Below are positions 16,260 to 24,747 of a stretch of 64,000 nt of DNA, piece by piece. The DNA is taken from contig JBBDRZ010000003.1 in assembly GCA_040905185.1 (NCBI GenBank), forward strand, positions 62,001-126,000. Reading direction: 5' to 3'. The position numbers were made by a program, and so were the translations under genes. Numbering within the stretch: the stretch's first letter is position 1; each line of letters opens with the position of its first letter. The stretch comes from DASTEQ01 sp040905185 (lineage in GTDB: Bacteria > Chloroflexota > Limnocylindria > QHBO01). The notes under the pieces are model-generated. The model was not told the DNA's origin, did no database searches, and was given only the letters and a program-made list of their open reading frames with translations.

Positions 16260-16760
16260 GTGTCGTCCAGGCGGACCTCGGTGGCTCCCGCAGACAGCCC
16301 GACGCGGCGCTCTCGGCCGCGACGCTCGACGAGCGCGCCCGCGCGCCCGGTCCCGCCCGGCCGCCCGGCTCCCGCGCCCGCCGAACAGCTCGACGTGGAG
16401 ATCGTGACCTTCGGCTTCAAGTTCGGGCTTCCGCATAAGGCGGACCTCGTGTTCGATGTTCGATTCCTGACCAACCCGTTCTGGGTGCCCGACCTGCAGC
16501 CGCTGTCCGGGCTGTCGGCGCCGGTTCGGCGATTCGTCCTCGAGCAGCCGCAGGCTGAACGCTTCCTCGACCTCGTCGTTCAGCTGCTTGAGCTGACCGT
16601 GCCTGCCTATCGGGCGGCCGGCCGCCAGCGGCTGACCGTGGCGCTGGGCTGTACCGGGGGCTATCACCGCTCAATCGCGCTGGCCGAGGAGCTCGCCGGC
16701 CGGCTGGGCGAGCTGGAAGGCGCATCGGTATCGGTCATGCATCGGGAGCTGCGCCGATGA
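16260..16760 (+). CDS. RapZ C-terminal-domain protein lacking the kinase domain
   Basis: A 166-residue protein whose residues 45-166 match the C-terminal domain of RapZ/YvcJ: TFGFKFGLPHKADLVFDVRF, then NPFWVPDLQPLSGL and the phosphate-binding GCTGGYHRSIALAEEL. Full RapZ is about 285 residues and begins with a P-loop ATPase domain. Here that is replaced by about 40 Ser/Arg/Pro-rich residues with no Walker motif. The C-terminal domain binds RNA and GlcN6P in E. coli. The order rapZ-yvcK-whiA is the standard one in Gram-positives, so it is the true positional rapZ. GTG 16260 is chosen over GTG 16239 because of the -10 box between them. Confidence 0.85.
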   Translation: MSSRRTSVAPADSPTRRSRPRRSTSAPARPVPPGRPAPAPAEQLDVEIVTFGFKFGLPHKADLVFDVRFLTNPFWVPDLQPLSGLSAPVRRFVLEQPQAERFLDLVVQLLELTVPAYRAAGRQRLTVALGCTGGYHRSIALAEELAGRLGELEGASVSVMHRELRR

Positions 16761-18073
16761 GGACGCCCCGCCTGCCCCGCTGGCTGTACCCGGGCATGCA
16801 CATCAAGCGCTGGATGGGGGCGCTCCTGCTGGGCCTCACCATCCTGGCCCTCGGCGCAGCCATCCTCCTGATCGAGATCTACCGCGAGTTCATCCTCGAC
16901 TTTCCGGACATCGCCCTACTCCTCGGCGCCGGGCTCGAGCGGCCGATTCGGGCCGCCATCGTGCTGGTGGTCGGCGTGGCCCTGACCGGGTTTGGGATGT
17001 GGAAGCTCATGCACAGTGTCATCTCGCCGTTCGTTGCCCGCGGCGACTCGGTGATGGAGGTGCTGTACACCAAGCGCTACCTGGCGCGCGGGCCGCGGAT
17101 CGTCGCGCTCGGCGGGGGAACCGGGCTGTCGACCCTGCTCCGTGGCCTGAAGGCGTACTCGGCCAACATCACCGCCGTGGTGGCCGTCGCCGATGACGGT
17201 GGCAGCAGCGGCCGGCTGCGACAGCAGCTGGGAATCGTGCCGCCCGGCGACATCCGGAACTGCATTGCGGCCCTGGCGGATGCCGAGCCGTTGATGACCC
17301 AGCTCATGCAGTACCGATTCCCCCCAGGGTCAGGACTCGATGACCATGCCTTCGGGAACCTGTTCATCGCGGCCATGACCGCCGTGACGGGCGACTTTGA
17401 CGAAGCGGTCCGCGAATCGAATCGGGTACTGGCCGTGCGCGGCCAGGTCTTGCCCGCCACCAGCGTGCCGCTCAATCTGACCGCACGCCTGACGTCGGGC
17501 CGGCTCATCCACGGGCAGGCTGCCGTCAGCCGGGCAACCGAGCCCATCGCTCGGGTCGTGATCGATCCGGCCGACGTCCGGGCCACCCCGGAAGCGCTGG
17601 AGCGGATCCTGGAGGCGGACCTGATCGTCATCGGGCCGGGCAGCCTGTACTCGAGTGTCATGCCCAACCTGCTGATCAGCGACATCCACGACGCGTTGTC
17701 CGCGGCCGAGGGGCTCCGGGTGTACGTGTGCAATGTCGCCACCCAACCCGGCGAGACGGGCGGTTTCACCGCCTCGCAGCACTTGACGACGCTGTTCGAC
17801 CACGTCGGTGACCAGCTCGTGGACATCGTGCTCCTGAACCGGAACCGATCCGCCCGCCGCCCCGCGGGCTGGCTGGGCGAACCGGTCCAGCTCGACATCC
17901 GCCAGCTGGAGGAGCTCCCGGTGGTCGTCGTCGAGGACGACCTCATCGACGACCAGAATGCGCACCACCACGACCCCGACAAGCTCGCGGCGATCCTCCT
18001 CCGGCTGCTCCAGGAGGACCGCCCCGCCCGCCAGCGACAGCGCATCCGGCGACCGATAGCCAACGCCAGCTGA
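16757..18073 (+). CDS. yvcK: YvcK/CofD-like gluconeogenesis and cell-wall factor with two membrane helices
   Basis: A 438-residue protein. The N-terminus carries two predicted membrane helices (about 20-40 and 65-85). The YvcK core begins at about 115 with IVALGGGTGLSTLLRGLK, followed by VVAVADDGGSSGRLR, GDIRNCIAAL and IGPGSLYSSVMPNLL, all typical of the Rossmann-like UDP-sugar binding fold. In Bacillus and Mycobacterium YvcK (CuvA) links carbon source to peptidoglycan synthesis. The membrane anchor is an addition seen in some lineages. The ATG overlaps the stop of the RapZ-like gene by 4 nt. Confidence 0.92.
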   Translation: MRTPRLPRWLYPGMHIKRWMGALLLGLTILALGAAILLIEIYREFILDFPDIALLLGAGLERPIRAAIVLVVGVALTGFGMWKLMHSVISPFVARGDSVMEVLYTKRYLARGPRIVALGGGTGLSTLLRGLKAYSANITAVVAVADDGGSSGRLRQQLGIVPPGDIRNCIAALADAEPLMTQLMQYRFPPGSGLDDHAFGNLFIAAMTAVTGDFDEAVRESNRVLAVRGQVLPATSVPLNLTARLTSGRLIHGQAAVSRATEPIARVVIDPADVRATPEALERILEADLIVIGPGSLYSSVMPNLLISDIHDALSAAEGLRVYVCNVATQPGETGGFTASQHLTTLFDHVGDQLVDIVLLNRNRSARRPAGWLGEPVQLDIRQLEELPVVVVEDDLIDDQNAHHHDPDKLAAILLRLLQEDRPARQRQRIRRPIANAS

Positions 18074-18079
18074 CGCCCG

Positions 18080-18930
18080 ATGCGGCTCGCACGAGACGTG
18101 AAGGGCGAGCTGGCCCGGATTGAGCCCGCCCGGTCCTGCTGCCGCCGGGCCGAGCTGGAGGGTCTCCGCTTCCAGGACGGCGATGCCATTCGGACCCTGG
18201 ATCCGTCCACGGCCCGAGTGGCGATGCGGCTGACCGCGGGCCGGGCCATCCCGAGCCGGATGGATCGAGGGTCGGGGACGCGCCACCACCTCGCCGTGGC
18301 GGCGCCTCGGCAGGGTGGGGAGTGGCGCTGGGCAGCGGCTGCCGCCTGCGACCGGCGAGCGTTCCTGCGGGGCGTCGTCCTGGGCAGCGCGTCGCTGTCG
18401 TTCCCGGCGACCGGGCCGCACGTCGAGTTCGTGTTCCGGGACCGCACCCGGGCCCGCCGCCTGCGCCGCCAGCTGACCACCAGCGGGATTCGCGTCGCGG
18501 AGTACGAGCGCCGTGGACGAGCCGTGGTGTACCTGAAGGGTCGGGACGAGATCGCGACGCTGCTCCAACTGACCGGTGCCCACGGCGCCCTGCTCGACTT
18601 CGAGGCGGAGCAGGTCGGCCGCGACGTTCAGAACCGGCTCAACCGGCTGCTGAACGCGGAGGCGGCCAATGTCAATCGAACGGTGCATGCCGCCGAACGC
18701 CAGGTCCGCGCCATCGAGCAGCTGGCGGCGACCGGGCGGCTCGACCAGCTGACGCCCGGCCTGCGCGCCGTCGCCGACGCGCGACGCGCGCATCCCGAGG
18801 CCGATCTCGAGGCGCTGGCCGGAGGCCTCCAGCTTGGGCGCTCGGCGGTCCACCATCGTCTCCGCCGCCTGGAGCATCTGGCGGCGGAGGCTGGAGGCGA
18901 GGCGCAACGTCAGCCGGGCCGGCGGAGCCG

Positions 18931-18934
<4 letters not shown>
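18080..18934 (+). CDS. whiA: DNA-binding protein WhiA
   Basis: A 284-residue protein. It starts MRLARDVKGELARI, has a LAGLIDADG-like core with CDRRAFLRGVVLGSASLSFP at about 88-107, and ends with a helix-turn-helix domain (LEALAGGLQLGRSAVHHRLRRLEHLA). This is the WhiA architecture. WhiA is a sporulation and cell-division regulator in Streptomyces and affects chromosome segregation in Bacillus. The catalytic residues of homing endonucleases are not expected. It sits between yvcK and tpiA, and its stop overlaps the tpiA GTG. Confidence 0.92.
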
Positions 18935-19692
<758 letters not shown>

Positions 19693-19708
19693 GGACCAAG
19701 CTCGACCC

Positions 19709-21256
19709 GTGAAGGCGGCGGTCCGTCCGGTCGTCCTGTGTGTCCTCGACGGGTTCGGGATTGGTGACGATCCTTCGGTCGACGCGGTGGCGGCGGCGCC
19801 GATGCCGACCTGGCGGCGGCTCCTGGCCGGGTGGCCCCATTGCCGGCTGGCGGCGGCTGGCGAGGCGGTTGGCCTGCCAGCCGGGCAGATGGGGAACAGC
19901 GAGGTCGGCCACCTCAACCTGGGGGCCGGCTTCCCCGTCCTCCAGGACCTGCCGCGCATCAACCGGGCCATCGCCGACGGGTCGTTCGATGAGAACCCGG
20001 CCCTGGTTGCTGCCTGCCGCCCCGCGGCCCAGCATGGGACCCGACTCCACCTGCTGGGGCTCATCGGTCCCGGCGGCATCCATGCCTTCGACGATCACCT
20101 GGTCGCCATGGCCAACCTCGCGCATCGGTCCGGGCTCAGTCCCGACCGGGTGCTTCTTCATGCCTTCACCGATGGGCGGGACACGCCGCCACGCTCAGCG
20201 GCCGCCCTGCTCCCCGCGCTTCTCCAGCGGCTGGCGGGTCGGGCGACGCTGGCGACCGTCTCCGGTCGGTTCTGGGCCATGGACCGCGACGCGCGGTGGG
20301 ATCGGACCAAACGTGCCTTCGAAGCCATCGTCCACGGCATAGGACCGACTTCTGCCGATGGGCCGTCGACGGTTGCCTCGGCCTATGCCGCTGGGATCGC
20401 GGATGAGTTCATCGAACCCACCGTCGTGCTCCCCGGCGCGCGCATGGGCGACGGGGATGCGGTCGTCCACCTGAACTTCCGTGCCGATCGGGCTCGGCAA
20501 CTCACCCGGGCCCTGGCGCTCGCGGATTTCTCGCATTTCGACCGCGGGCCGATGCCGATGGACGTCCTGGTCACGACCCTGACCCAGTACCAGGCCCCCG
20601 ATGAGCTCCCCGTCCAGGTGGCGTTCCCACCCCAGGTGGTCGACACCCTGAGCGCTCATCTGTCGCGCCTCGGGCTCAGGCAGCTGCACCTGGCCGAGAC
20701 GGAGAAGTACGCGCACGTGACCTACTTCTTCAACGGCGGCATCGAAGACCCGTTCCCGGGGGAGGACCGGATCCTCGTTCCCTCGCGGCGCGACGTGCCG
20801 ACCTACGACCTCGCGCCGGAAATGAGCGCCGAGGAGATCACGGAGCGCCTCGAGTCGGCCGTGGGCAGCGGCAACTACGCATTCATCGTCATGAACTACG
20901 CGAACCCGGACATGGTCGGCCACACCGGCAACTGGGATGCAGCGCTCGCGGCCTTGGCAGTCATCGATGCCTGCCTGGCCCGCCTCGTGGCCGCCGTGCT
21001 TGGCGCCGGCGGGGCGTTGGTCATCACCGCCGACCACGGCAACGTGGAACGGATGCGTGACGCGGACGGCCAGCCCCACACGGCGCACACCACGGCGGAC
21101 GTGCCGCTGGTCCTGGTGGGGGAGCCATGGCGCCACGCCCGGCTTCGGGACGGCACCCTGGCCGACGTGGCGCCCACCGTCTGCCGGATGCTGGGCATCC
21201 CCGCGCCGCCGACCATGACCGGGCGCAGTCTGCTGGCCGAGGCCGGGCCCGGATGA
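19709..21256 (+). CDS. gpmI: 2,3-bisphosphoglycerate-independent phosphoglycerate mutase
   Basis: A 515-residue manganese enzyme of the alkaline phosphatase superfamily. It has VLCVLDGFGIG at the start, the phosphoserine loop GQMGNSEVGHLNLGAG (nucleophilic Ser near residue 60), FTDGRDTPP, and the C-terminal metal sites VMNYANPDMVGHTG, TADHGNVE and PHTAHT. It interconverts 3- and 2-phosphoglycerate in glycolysis. The start is GTG 19709, 16 nt after the tpiA stop. Frames starting earlier are tpiA read out of frame. Confidence 0.96.
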   Translation: MKAAVRPVVLCVLDGFGIGDDPSVDAVAAAPMPTWRRLLAGWPHCRLAAAGEAVGLPAGQMGNSEVGHLNLGAGFPVLQDLPRINRAIADGSFDENPALVAACRPAAQHGTRLHLLGLIGPGGIHAFDDHLVAMANLAHRSGLSPDRVLLHAFTDGRDTPPRSAAALLPALLQRLAGRATLATVSGRFWAMDRDARWDRTKRAFEAIVHGIGPTSADGPSTVASAYAAGIADEFIEPTVVLPGARMGDGDAVVHLNFRADRARQLTRALALADFSHFDRGPMPMDVLVTTLTQYQAPDELPVQVAFPPQVVDTLSAHLSRLGLRQLHLAETEKYAHVTYFFNGGIEDPFPGEDRILVPSRRDVPTYDLAPEMSAEEITERLESAVGSGNYAFIVMNYANPDMVGHTGNWDAALAALAVIDACLARLVAAVLGAGGALVITADHGNVERMRDADGQPHTAHTTADVPLVLVGEPWRHARLRDGTLADVAPTVCRMLGIPAPPTMTGRSLLAEAGPG

Positions 21257-21263
21257 GCTGCTC

Positions 21264-21269
21264 TATACT
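21264..21269 (+). promoter_or_regulatory. leaderless-type -10 box of secG
   Basis: TATACT ends 10 nt before the secG GTG, with no ribosome site between. Confidence 0.45.
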
Positions 21270-21278
21270 TCGCGGCCC

Positions 21279-21500
21279 GTGACCGCTCTGGCCCTCGTCC
21301 AATCCATCCTGGCCGTGGCCCTCGCCGTCGCCATCCTGCTCCAGCAGCGCGGCGCCGGGGTGGGTGGCGCCTTCGGCGGCGAGGTCACCGCCTATCGGAG
21401 CCGACGCGGGATCGAGCGCACCCTGTTCCGCCTGACCATCGTCCTGGCCGGCCTGTGGGTTCTGTTCTCGGTCCTCAGCCTCTATCTCCAGACCCTCTGA
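21279..21500 (+). CDS. secG: preprotein translocase subunit SecG
   Basis: A 73-residue protein with two membrane helices (about 3-20 and 50-70) separated by the glycine-rich loop LLQQRGAGVGGAFGG, which is the SecG signature. It assists the SecYE channel. The start is the GTG just after the -10 box. It is followed by the broken tRNA-Leu. Confidence 0.93.
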   Translation: MTALALVQSILAVALAVAILLQQRGAGVGGAFGGEVTAYRSRRGIERTLFRLTIVLAGLWVLFSVLSLYLQTL

Positions 21501-21528
21501 CCCGGGTCAAGGCCTGCCCGAGGCCCGG

Positions 21529-21537
21529 TGCTAGAAT
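21529..21537 (+). promoter_or_regulatory. extended -10 box in front of the tRNA-Leu 5' half
   Basis: TGC plus TAGAAT (21532-21537) ends 11 nt upstream of the tRNA fragment. It is likely the original promoter of the tRNA gene before the island entered. Confidence 0.45.
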
Positions 21538-21548
21538 CGCGCCGCGGT

Positions 21549-21589
21549 GCCGAGGTGGCGGAATTGGTAGACGCGCTAGGTTCAGGACC
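21549..21589 (+). pseudogene. 5' half of tRNA-Leu(CAG), left boundary repeat
   Basis: These 41 nt match positions 24748-24788 of the intact tRNA-Leu(CAG) with two differences in the D-loop region, covering the acceptor 5' strand, the D-arm, the anticodon loop (TTCAGGA) and the first two bases of the anticodon 3' stem. After 21589 the sequence no longer fits a tRNA: there is no T-loop and no acceptor 3' strand. I read it as the attL-like end of an inserted element. Confidence 0.8.
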
Positions 21590-21726
21590 GGATCAGCGCC
21601 ATTACCACCAGTGCCGTCGGGTCCCTCCCGAGCCTCCCTGATCGGATCGGCGAGCCGTCGTCGCTCATCGTGCCCTTCCGTGACCCGCTGGACCCATGCG
21701 TCCGTGATCCGAACCGTGATCTGGAG

Positions 21727-22311
21727 TCACTCGGGGAGCACCTCATCGAGGACGGCGAACACCCATCCGGTAAGCTTCCGGACCCTTGCCTGCTGGGTTC
21801 CGGCGTGGAATGCCCCGCTGCCAGTCGTGTAGGTCTGGCGGCTAATCTGGCCGACTAGCCCGTCGGTTAGTTCGTCCACGTCCTTCACCTGGTCCTCGCT
21901 TCCGCCACGGACCTGGACGGCATACCTCGCGCGCTCGGCCTGAGTCGGGTTGATCTTGTCGCCCTGCTTGGTGCCCACGAACCACGGCTGCTTCCGTACC
22001 TCGTCGTCGGGCGCAAGCTGCTGAACCGCGGCGCGCATCACCTCCCGCACCTCGCCCGCCGGGCCGACGTAGCTCAGCCTATTGTGGTCGTTCAGATCGG
22101 TGAGCGCCTGCTCCAGCGAGTCCGCGAGTGCGGGTGATTGGCGTCGCAATCGCTCCAGGATGTCGGCGTGCAGGCCGGATAGCGGACCGCGCGCGGGGAC
22201 GACCGGCGCCGACCGGGTCGACGCCGAGGGCTGCCGAACCCGGACCTGGAACTCCTTCAGCCGCCGAAACAGATCCGGGTCGAAGCCCTCAGTCCTTCTG
22301 AGCCTGGCCAT
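21727..22311 (-). CDS. uncharacterised protein with C-terminal predicted nuclease-like domain
   Basis: A 194-residue soluble protein. Residues 1-60 are helical and basic, with a Ser/Pro linker. From about 75 a conserved-looking domain begins: DLNDHNRLSYVGPAGEVREVM, AVQQLAPDDEV, PTQAERARYAVQVRG, and then a helix ending VRKLTGWVFAVLDEVL. From memory this resembles a family named in Pfam as predicted pPIWI-associating nuclease, but I cannot confirm it and no catalytic motif is proven. It starts at ATG 22311 (GTG 22314 is possible) and overlaps the upstream 268-residue gene, so the pair is translated together. Confidence 0.65.
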   Translation of the reverse strand: MARLRRTEGFDPDLFRRLKEFQVRVRQPSASTRSAPVVPARGPLSGLHADILERLRRQSPALADSLEQALTDLNDHNRLSYVGPAGEVREVMRAAVQQLAPDDEVRKQPWFVGTKQGDKINPTQAERARYAVQVRGGSEDQVKDVDELTDGLVGQISRQTYTTGSGAFHAGTQQARVRKLTGWVFAVLDEVLPE

Positions 22312-23095
22312 CACGGCTCAGCACGTACCGGCGCATATTCTTGAAGATGGCCTCGATCACCTGCGAGCTCGCATCAGCGGCGATGTGGATCTCGATGTTG
22401 ACGTGGACGTCCGGCGACACAGAGACGGCGGGTGTCGTCGTCGCCAAGGCCTTCGGCGTGACGGTCGTGGCCGGCATCGCCGTGGGCCCCGTGCCGGCTG
22501 AGCCATCGTCGGCGGGTTGAAGCGTGATAGCAGCGGTCAGGTCGACGTAACGCTTCCCGCCGGACTCGCGAATGAACCCGACGGCCTTCGCGCCGTCCAC
22601 GATCAGCTTCAGGACGTCGTCGAGCCGCTCTGCGGGGACGCCCTTCTCCTGAAGGACGTTCTTAGCGATCTCGTCAGTGGGCAGGGCGCTGCCGTCGTAC
22701 TGGCGCAGGAACTCCCCGACCACCTTCGGCCGGAGCAGCGCCTCGCGCTTTGCGGCCATGTCGTCGCCCTCGGCCGTCGGGCGCACGATCCGCATCCCGA
22801 GCGGCGTGATGGCGATCTCGCCGCCCTGGGCCCCGCCCGAGGTCAGCCCGAAGGCAATCGCAGCCCCGGTGATGCCCCGGAACGGCCCTGACGCAGGGGA
22901 CATCTTCATCGCCACCGCGACGTTCAGCGGTCGAGTCGGCTTGTAGCCGTAACTCCCGATCGCGCGCGGCACCCGTAGTGCCTGCTCCAGGGAGTAACCG
23001 GGGACATCTTCCTGGCTCAGCCGCGGGCGCTTTTGCGCCGGCGTTGCAGGCTCGGCGGCGGTTTCGGGCGCCGCTCCCTTCTTCGTTTCAGCCAC
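22289..23095 (-). CDS. uncharacterised protein with winged-helix-like core
   Basis: A 268-residue protein of unknown function. After a disordered Ala/Pro N-terminus (1-30), residues 32-165 form the likely folded core: SLEQALRVPRAIGSYGY, SGPFRGITGAAIAFGLT, ITPLGMRIVRPTAEGDD, KPVVGEFLRQYDGSA-like and LDDVLKLIVDGAKAVGFIRE. The helix and hairpin pattern with ITPLG is like a winged-helix domain. A disordered Ala/Thr/Pro linker and a C-terminal segment rich in alternating hydrophobics (VHVNIEIHIAAD) follow. The GTG start has an upstream ACGAGG. Its end overlaps the next gene by 23 nt, which suggests that the two products act together. Confidence 0.65.
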   Translation of the reverse strand: MAETKKGAAPETAAEPATPAQKRPRLSQEDVPGYSLEQALRVPRAIGSYGYKPTRPLNVAVAMKMSPASGPFRGITGAAIAFGLTSGGAQGGEIAITPLGMRIVRPTAEGDDMAAKREALLRPKVVGEFLRQYDGSALPTDEIAKNVLQEKGVPAERLDDVLKLIVDGAKAVGFIRESGGKRYVDLTAAITLQPADDGSAGTGPTAMPATTVTPKALATTTPAVSVSPDVHVNIEIHIAADASSQVIEAIFKNMRRYVLSRDGQAQKD

Positions 23096-23231
23096 CTGAG
23101 CGATACCTCGTGCCGGTCGGTTCCTCGGCAGCGGAGGCAGCCGACAGGCCGACCACCGAAGGGTACGTCTGGCCGCTGTCTACGTCCAGCCTCTCGATTG
23201 GAGGAATTACATGCTTCGGGGGCTGCGGCCC

Positions 23232-24176
23232 CTAGGAGGGCGCAACAGTCCAGGCCCCGTCGGCGGTGATCTCCAGCAGGAAGGTTCCGCCGCCAAGAAG
23301 GACCTCCCCGAGGTAGGCGCCGATCTCGTTGACCAGAAGGTCCCCGCCGGAAGCGCTGTAGGCCCAGACGGCAAAGTTGCTGGACCCGGTGTGCTGGACG
23401 GTGGCCCTGGCGAGACCTGCGATCCGTGGGTTCACTCGCACCACATCGTCCCCGCTCCCGTTCAACGGACTCATTCCGTCCCAGACCCGTGCGGCGGTCA
23501 CCGGCTTGATCGTTATCGTCCAAGCGCCGCCGGCGGTGATCTCGAACGCGACGGAGTGGACCCCGCTGGCCACGTCAAAGAGGACCGTGCCGGCGTAGCC
23601 GCCGATCTCGTTCACCAGCAGGTCGTTGTTGGAACCATCCAGTGCGACGGTCCAGACCGCGAAGTTGCTGCCGCCGCTGTGGGAGATGACCGCGATAGCG
23701 GCTGTGTCCTCAGGGATCGTGAAGCCTGGGACGCTGTCGCCCGTGCCGCTGAGGATGATGTCGGCGAAGGCGGGGACGGGAGTCGGTTCCGGTGTGGGGA
23801 CGGGAGTCGGTGTGGGCACCGGCGTCGGAGTTGACACCGGTGTAGGCGTCGGCGCTCGCGTGGGTCTGGACGTTGGCGTCGCCCTCACGGATGGCGTGGC
23901 CGACGGGGAAGCCGAGGCGATTTGCTCGCGTTCGCCCAGCGCACTCAGGGGCACCACCACCACCGCGAAAACCAGCGCAGCGACCCCCCATCGGGCTGCG
24001 GGTCCCAGCCGATCTTGCGCAAGTTTCGTCACCAGCTCGTAGAGCAGTGCGACGGGAAGCAGGAATACGAGGAGGCCAATCCCGACGAAGAAACCGATGA
24101 TGACCCGCGCAACCACGTTCGACTGGTTTCGCAGCGTCGCCACGAACCAAGTCCAGGCGCGTCGAAAGATGTGCAC
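23232..24176 (-). CDS. membrane-anchored protein with Pro/Thr linker and duplicated beta domain
   Basis: A 314-residue protein. Two membrane helices lie in the first 80 residues (about 22-48 and 62-80). A Thr/Pro/Val repeat linker follows (about 88-135), and then two copies of a 60-70 residue beta-rich unit. Each copy has the pattern SGGSNFAVWT or TGSSNFAVWAY, then LLVNEIGGY or LLVNEIGAY, then a closing ITAGGAWTI or ITADGAWTV. Such GSxNFxVW...LLVN units occur in secreted proteins of Actinobacteria and Chloroflexota and are of unknown function. The repeats are probably outside the cell. It starts 3 nt after the stop of the 110-residue gene. Confidence 0.7.
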   Translation of the reverse strand: MHIFRRAWTWFVATLRNQSNVVARVIIGFFVGIGLLVFLLPVALLYELVTKLAQDRLGPAARWGVAALVFAVVVVPLSALGEREQIASASPSATPSVRATPTSRPTRAPTPTPVSTPTPVPTPTPVPTPEPTPVPAFADIILSGTGDSVPGFTIPEDTAAIAVISHSGGSNFAVWTVALDGSNNDLLVNEIGGYAGTVLFDVASGVHSVAFEITAGGAWTITIKPVTAARVWDGMSPLNGSGDDVVRVNPRIAGLARATVQHTGSSNFAVWAYSASGGDLLVNEIGAYLGEVLLGGGTFLLEITADGAWTVAPS

Positions 24177-24179
24177 TCG

Positions 24180-24512
24180 TCAGTCGCCCAGCGTGGACGA
24201 CAGCCGCCAGTCGGCGCCCTCCATGTCCTCGCGTGAGTAGGCCAGCTCTCCGCGGTGACTGACCTCGACGTCGTAGAACTCGGCGTTCGGGATGCCTTCG
24301 ACGGCGAAGGTGAAGGAGCATTGCTCGTCGGCGCCTTTGACTCCCGCATCGAGCGCGCCAGTCGCGACGATCTCACCAGCCCCGTCGCGCACGACGACCT
24401 GAGCGCCTCCGACGATATCCCCGTAGCCTCCCTGGCCTTCGCATGGATCGCCGGCCCGAACGAACGCCAGCACCCCGATCCAAGTCACCCTGGGGCACAA
24501 GTTGGCAGCCAT
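24180..24512 (-). CDS. small protein with a conserved CxGxGGYxDI-type beta domain
   Basis: This 110-residue protein starts MAANLCPRVTWIGVLAF and has the strong RBS CGGAGGGAG. The hydrophobic N-terminus is short and may be a weak signal or just a buried strand. The rest, CEGQGGYGDIVGGAQVVVRD, CSFTFAVEGIPNAEFYDVEV and SHRGELAYSREDM, is a compact beta domain with two cysteines that could form a disulfide. Similar stand-alone domains occur in actinobacterial lipoproteins without assigned function. It is the first gene of the island operon. A longer frame upstream is Arg-rich and not credible. Confidence 0.65.
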   Translation of the reverse strand: MAANLCPRVTWIGVLAFVRAGDPCEGQGGYGDIVGGAQVVVRDGAGEIVATGALDAGVKGADEQCSFTFAVEGIPNAEFYDVEVSHRGELAYSREDMEGADWRLSSTLGD

Positions 24513-24639
24513 CGGTTCTCCCTCCGTTTCGGCGTGTGCCAGACGCCGCTTGGAGGAGGCTACACCCGCGGAATGGCCTTGAGAAGACCAGGAGGCCGGC
24601 CCGTCGAGGGGACGCGGCTGCCCGTCTCGCGCTGGCCAT

Positions 24640-24677
24640 CGACGGCGGCGTGTAGAATCGTTTTCAGGCCGCCGTCG
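24640..24677. promoter_or_regulatory. 10-bp perfect inverted repeat around a TAGAAT box
   Basis: CGACGGCGGC (24640-24649) and GCCGCCGTCG (24668-24677) are perfect inverted copies separated by 18 bases that contain TGTAGAAT and TTTT. It lies between the divergent island operon and the tRNA-Leu gene. It could be an operator or a recombinase arm site. As RNA it would form a strong stem-loop. Confidence 0.5.
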
Positions 24678-24747
24678 TCGCATTCCGTGATCTGGATGTG
24701 ATCTGGCGGCCGGCGAATCGGTCCCCCAAGGCCGGTTCCGAATACGG

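Noticed and set aside
21590..21660. A decayed 3' half of tRNA-Leu after the left repeat (shared CCATTAC and GTCCCTCCC words)
   Set aside because: There is no T-loop TTCRA, no acceptor 3' strand and no CCA. The shared words are short and may be chance, though I cannot exclude an old degraded copy.
24180..24683. A 167-residue form of the first island gene
   Set aside because: The first 57 residues are Arg-rich low complexity and run through the inverted repeat. ATG 24512 has a strong ribosome site and begins the folded domain.
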